Assembly: GCF_002506515.1 (NCBI RefSeq)
Contig: NZ_DAXS01000059.1
Coordinates: forward strand, 1-35,658
Length of the DNA stretch: 35,658 nucleotides
Direction of reading: 5' to 3'
Source of the DNA: Caldivirga sp. UBA161
GTDB lineage: Archaea > Thermoproteota > Thermoprotei > Thermoproteales > Thermocladiaceae
Positions 32,651 through 35,658 of this stretch are shown here, one piece after another. Position 1 is the first letter of the stretch. Each line of letters begins with the position of its first letter. Under the pieces are notes generated by a model that did no database searches, was not told the DNA's origin, and saw only the letters and a list, made by a program, of their open reading frames with translations. Made by a program: the position numbers and the translations under genes.

Positions 32651-33738
32651 TGTTATTTGACTTAAGGCCTAAGGATAATAAGGTTAACCTATTTGATAGG
32701 GAGGATGAGTTAAGTAGGATTATTGATTATGTGAGCAGGCTGAATGTACCAATAACCATTGTGCTTGGTTTACGTAGGGTTGGTAAATCCTCACTAATAC
32801 TTGTTGCCCTTAAGGAATTGAACATGCCCGCAATTTACATTGATTTAAGGAAATTCGAGGAGCATCAATACTTATCGTATAGGGACTTCATCCTTGAACT
32901 TCAGCGTAATATTAATGAACTAACTGGTAGGTTTCCCAAATTAATTAATTTCCTTAAGGGTATTAGTGGCGTTAGTATTATGGGTAATCAAGTCCTATTC
33001 TCCTGGAAAAGCAGTGCAAGGGCTTCCTTAGCTCAACTACTTGATGCCCTGAATGATTGGGCTAGTGATGGGGTTATTATTGTCCTTGATGAGGCTCAGG
33101 AGCTTATTAAGGCTAGGGGTTTCAATATACTGCCTACATTAGCGTACGCCTACGATAACTTAAGGAGGATTAGATTCATAGTAAGTGGGTCAAAAATGGG
33201 CCTACTGTATAGGTTCCTCAGGATTAAGGATCCAGGATCCCCACTCTTCGGTAGGGCTATGGGGACCATTGAGTTAACCCCCTTCACCAGGGAGCAGGCC
33301 ATTGAGTTTTTAAGGCGTGGCTTCAGTGAATTAAATATTGAGTTTAGGGATTATGATGAAGTATATGGTAGGTTAGGTGGTATTCCAGGTTGGTTAACTT
33401 ACTTTGGCCTCAAGTACTATGAGAGTAGGGATTTAGGTAAGGCAATTAATGAAGTAATTAATTACGCCGCAGCCTTAATAAGGCGTGAATTCGATAACTT
33501 CCTAATTGATAAGCAATCAGCTAAGGATAGGTACCTCGCAATAATGAGGATGATGTCTAATGAATGCGTAGGTTGGGGTGAGGTGAAGCGCGGCCTTGAG
33601 GCTATGATTGGGATGGGGATCAGTGACTCAAGGATTAGCGAATACTTAAGGCAACTACTCGACTCATCATGGGTAATTAAGGTGAATGATAAATACTGCC
33701 CAGCAGAACCTCTAATAGGAGCCGCATTCAAGGCATGA
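32644..33738 (+). CDS. Archaeal STAND/AAA-type ATPase
   Basis: A 364-residue ATPase of the archaeal ATPase family (Arch_ATPase, MNS group of STAND NTPases). It starts LFDREDELSRIIDYV, then Walker A GLRRVGKSS (42-50), Walker B IIVLDEAQEL and the sensor-1 like RFIVSGSKMGLLYRF. The C-terminal part has a winged-helix-like region (GISDSRISEYLRQLLDSSWV). Members are common and many-copied in hyperthermophilic archaea; the role is unknown, perhaps in stress response or mobile-element biology. GTG at 32644 or 32650. An AT-rich attaataaac (32607-32616) could be its TATA box. Confidence 0.9.
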   Translation: MVVLFDLRPKDNKVNLFDREDELSRIIDYVSRLNVPITIVLGLRRVGKSSLILVALKELNMPAIYIDLRKFEEHQYLSYRDFILELQRNINELTGRFPKLINFLKGISGVSIMGNQVLFSWKSSARASLAQLLDALNDWASDGVIIVLDEAQELIKARGFNILPTLAYAYDNLRRIRFIVSGSKMGLLYRFLRIKDPGSPLFGRAMGTIELTPFTREQAIEFLRRGFSELNIEFRDYDEVYGRLGGIPGWLTYFGLKYYESRDLGKAINEVINYAAALIRREFDNFLIDKQSAKDRYLAIMRMMSNECVGWGEVKRGLEAMIGMGISDSRISEYLRQLLDSSWVIKVNDKYCPAEPLIGAAFKA

Positions 33739-33889
33739 GTGTAGTTTAACCTTTTAATGAATGATTCATTATAATTGAATGTAGGTTATAAAGCATGAAT
33801 TACATGAATTAATTAATAGGGTTATAAAGTGCTTAACCCCTCATCACTTTAAGATGAGATTATTTTTTAACTGGTATTTATTATTCCTT
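33739..33889. other. AT-rich intergenic part
   Basis: I see no gene in this stretch. It holds T-rich tracts after the ATPase stop and a TATA-like ttattttttaac at about 33859-33870. That element lies 25-30 bases before the GC-rich segment at 33890 and could drive a transcript across it. Confidence 0.4.
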
Positions 33890-33967
33890 TTCCAGCGCAG
33901 AATCAGAGGCCACCACCCTCAGTTTGGGCCTGCAGAGCCCCGCACCTTTAAGGTAGGGGCAGCTCAC
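33890..33967 (+). ncRNA. Second orphan reRNA-like segment
   Basis: A GC-rich island in AT-rich surroundings. The stem CCCC-GC-ACCTT/AAGGT-A-GGGG occupies 33938-33959, followed by CAGCTCAC ending at 33967. The order, a CCCCGC...GGGG stem followed by a (T/C)TCAC boundary, matches the segment ending at 863. The possible guide would begin at 33968 (agggtgattgcag...). A plus-strand frame that runs into it, reading ESEATTLSLGLQSP then a stop, could be the tail of a former TnpB, but is too short to judge. TATA-like ttattttttaac lies 25-30 bases before. As for the first one, the assignment is from memory and pattern only. Confidence 0.4.
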
Positions 33968-34007
33968 AGGGTGATTGCAGTAAAGTTTTAATGCTGTATA
34001 ATACTTA

Positions 34008-34643
34008 ATGCCTGTGGTTAATTTAAGGCTTATTAAGGTGGGTTTACTTACATATGCGCTAGGCATATTAGTATCAATTGGGCTTGAGTACTTAATCATA
34101 AGTAATGTGGGCTTCTACGAGACTCATAGGTACTTAGCATTCACTATTAATACTGTAATAGCATTAGCCTCAGTAATCCTCATAGTAATAGCCACTAATG
34201 ATGTTACGGGGATTAAAGGCGTCATAAGCTTCCTAGGATGCCTACTTATACTGGCAAGTGTGGTTGCTGGGTTCATGCTTGGGGTCAGTTACGTTAGCTA
34301 CCTATATGGAGTCAACATGCCCATTAACCTAATCATATTACCAATACCTACAATTAACGTTAATTACATTGAATCCATAGTGCTTGCCTTAACCATTGCT
34401 GGCATTTTAGGCTGGTTGATGCTATTATTAACATTACTCACAATCATTAGGGGCAAATTTAACATAATTGGGTTACTCATATATACAGTATCCATGTTAA
34501 TCCTCTATGCATACTCATTAAGCATAAGCCATGTATTAAGCATGTACGCCAACTACACCACCATACTATACTTATTAATCGCATTAGCAGTTACATCAGC
34601 TATAGGGTCAGCGTTAACAATGATTCAACGCAATAATACTTAG
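34008..34643 (+). CDS. Six-helix membrane protein, unknown
   Basis: A 211-residue hydrophobic protein with about six helices (beginning near residues 10, 45, 73, 120, 150 and 185) and no charged motifs. No family recognised. ATG at 34008; a GTG at 34014 is better placed 27 bases from the TATA-like agtttta (33984-33990). The protein contains few polar loops, with a Tyr-Asn rich loop near the middle (SYLYGVNMPIN) and a short basic C-terminus (IQRNNT). It is next to the reRNA-like segment, so the promoter lies inside or just beyond the possible guide region. Confidence 0.65.
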   Translation: MPVVNLRLIKVGLLTYALGILVSIGLEYLIISNVGFYETHRYLAFTINTVIALASVILIVIATNDVTGIKGVISFLGCLLILASVVAGFMLGVSYVSYLYGVNMPINLIILPIPTINVNYIESIVLALTIAGILGWLMLLLTLLTIIRGKFNIIGLLIYTVSMLILYAYSLSISHVLSMYANYTTILYLLIALAVTSAIGSALTMIQRNNT

Positions 34644-34710
34644 TAATAGATTATAAGTGGCATTAGCAGGCAATGCGAATTCAACTATGAATAACATAAT
34701 TCTGACCTGC

Positions 34711-34729
34711 TTATATTAGCCTAATATAA
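34711..34729. repeat. Perfect 19-base palindrome
   Basis: ttatattagcctaatataa has 9-base arms around a single C, in the convergent gap between the membrane protein and the gene ending at 34923. It is TA-rich, so it could be a terminator for both directions or a protein-binding site. Confidence 0.4.
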
Positions 34730-34855
34730 TTAAAGCATAATTAGCTGGCCTTTTAGTCACCCTTCAAGGACCGTTACTTGAACGAAAAATTACTTGGAAC
34801 TACGTATCCTCAAGAGTAGCATGATTAATTTAAACCAATGATTACGCTATATATG

Positions 34856-34878
34856 TGGTAATTGGAATGTAATTACCA
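34856..34878. terminator. Hairpin downstream of the 34923 gene
   Basis: tggtaatt/aattacca form an 8-bp stem with a 7-base loop, about 45 bases after the stop of the minus-strand gene ending at 34923. A terminator is likely but not proven. No U-tract follows on that strand. Confidence 0.3.
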
Positions 34879-34922
34879 TTGAAGTTATCCTTAATTTCCT
34901 CATTATGCTCACCATTTATTAC

Positions 34923-35492
34923 TCATGTTAAGCCCATTATATATGATGGCGCAATCCCAGTAATGAATGGCTTCCCACTTATCGGTAACTCTTGAGGTAG
35001 GCCTTGTATCAGTCCTGGTACGTGAATTATGTATACTACTGGCTCCTCAGTTATGTACCTACCATCCTCATAACTATTCTTCATTATCAAGTTAGCTACC
35101 TCAGCCTCATTAGATGCTCCACATGAGGGGAGCGTGTAGGGTATTGCTGAGTAAATGACAACGGCTATAGTGTCATTTGGTGTTAAGTTAATTACTGGGA
35201 AGCTTATACTATATTCCGTGTAATCTACAAACCAACTTAACTCACCCTTAATATTCAAGGATTGCCAGAAATTATGTCTGTTAACCGTAACGTTTAAACC
35301 CAGTACTGGTGCTGAGTTATTGTTAACTGCAATTAACCTGCCGTTTACGTAAATGCCAACTATCATTGAGTCCCTTGGGTTTGGTAGTTTCTGCAATGCG
35401 TTAATCACCTTATTAATTATACTCGCTGGAAATGCCACAAATATAATGGCATTATTAATCTTCACATAATTATGTGGGTGATAATAAAGCAT
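34923..35492 (-). CDS. Unrecognised protein, beta-rich
   Basis: About 189 residues, without obvious signal peptide; hydrophobic start (KINNAIIFVAFPASIINKV). The middle and end are strand-rich with small polar loops (LNVTVNRHNFWQSLNIKG and SISFPVINLTPNDTIAVVIY), like a surface or sandwich protein. A single Cys occurs in LPSCGASNEAEV. An ATG at 35498 is also in frame, but TATA-like aattata (minus strand, about 35513-35519) is 24 bases from the ATG at 35492. The minus frame stays open to the window edge, so the true start could lie outside. That upstream part is proline-rich and overlaps a better plus-strand frame. Confidence 0.55.
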   Translation of the reverse strand: MLYYHPHNYVKINNAIIFVAFPASIINKVINALQKLPNPRDSMIVGIYVNGRLIAVNNNSAPVLGLNVTVNRHNFWQSLNIKGELSWFVDYTEYSISFPVINLTPNDTIAVVIYSAIPYTLPSCGASNEAEVANLIMKNSYEDGRYITEEPVVYIIHVPGLIQGLPQELPISGKPFITGIAPSYIMGLT

Positions 35493-35654
35493 AATCATAG
35501 AATTACCGGGTATAATTGCGTAAGTGCCGTAGCAGAAAAGAAGGCCATAACTAACATTATAGGAGATAGGTGGAATAAGAGGAGATGGGGGAGGAAGGTA
35601 CTTAAGTATGAGGATATGCTTAGGCGTAATAATGTACTTAGTAACAAACAGTGA
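35472..35654 (+). CDS. Small basic unrecognised protein
   Basis: 60 codons, ATG at 35472 to TGA at 35652-35654. From about residue 20 on it reads AEKKAITNIIGDRWNKRRWG then RKVLKYEDMLRRNNVLSNKQ, a charged, helix-rich sequence with the AGG/AAG codon use of the local genes, which supports coding. It overlaps the start region of the minus-strand gene, so one of the two starts must be wrong or the two overlap divergently. No family is recognised. The first 18 residues (MWVIIKHNHRITGY...) may not be translated. Confidence 0.4.
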   Translation: MWVIIKHNHRITGYNCVSAVAEKKAITNIIGDRWNKRRWGRKVLKYEDMLRRNNVLSNKQ

Positions 35655-35658
35655 GGCA

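Noticed and set aside
33881..34099. Minus-strand frame of 72 codons with several cysteines (CNHPVSCPYLKGAGLC)
   Set aside because: It is antisense to the reRNA-like segment and to the start of the membrane protein; the cysteines come from GC-rich stem sequence. Its Cys spacing is not a known zinc ribbon.
1..35658. tRNA, rRNA and CRISPR arrays
   Set aside because: I looked on both strands for T-loop type sequences, conserved rRNA stretches and regular spaced repeats and saw none; a covariance search would be needed to exclude intron-containing or permuted tRNAs.

Overview
The window looks like a piece of a thermoacidophilic or neutrophilic crenarchaeal chromosome of the order Thermoproteales, most like Caldivirga or Vulcanisaeta. 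The reasons are the archaeal informational genes (Rpo7, L40e, Hjc, NreA, Dph2), the bifunctional FBP aldolase/phosphatase, a tungsten-type aldehyde ferredoxin oxidoreductase, a moderate GC content with strong AGG use for arginine, and TATA boxes centred about 25-29 bases before many start codons, which is the pattern of leaderless mRNAs. The genus is my inference; no rRNA or tRNA is visible.

Left edge (1-2245): a gene-poor stretch with different codon habits. It holds a 5'-truncated unknown CDS, a small two-helix membrane protein, gene debris, and a structured GC-rich segment (761-863) that resembles the right end/reRNA of an IS200/IS605 TnpB element without a TnpB gene. The ordinary chromosome starts at about 2246.

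2246-12234: a SelD-like protein fused to an acylphosphatase domain is divergent from a TusA-like sulfur carrier. Next come aldose 1-epimerase and a signalling/repair block: nreA overlapping a membrane FHA protein, a soluble FHA protein, and a convergent membrane Ser/Thr kinase. The kinase shares one TATA box with divergent dph2. Then DUF72, a DsrE-like protein and rpo7.

12356-21650: catabolic genes. These are AOR, a LysE exporter, a three-gene minus-strand operon (SAF protein, UxaA-type dehydratase, enolase-superfamily enzyme) that probably handles a sugar acid or related hydroxyacid, a DUF5752 protein, an MFS transporter, a SelA/DgaE-like PLP enzyme, and type 2 IPP isomerase.

21679-29648: an orphan 298-residue protein, L40e, ThyX, an HTH regulator, an alpha/beta hydrolase, a 900-base gene desert with an inverted repeat upstream of the strongly promoted FBP aldolase/phosphatase gene, Hjc, a second MFS transporter and a small hypothetical.

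29730-35658: a complete iron/cobalamin-type ABC importer (binding protein, permease, ATPase), a tandem GC-rich hairpin repeat, an archaeal STAND/AAA ATPase, a second orphan reRNA-like element (about 33890-33967), a six-helix membrane protein, two palindromes, and two small divergent unknown genes at the right edge.

The strongest candidate for an uncharacterised system is the SelD-like/acylphosphatase fusion paired with the TusA-like carrier. The FHA-kinase block coupled to nreA is the second.
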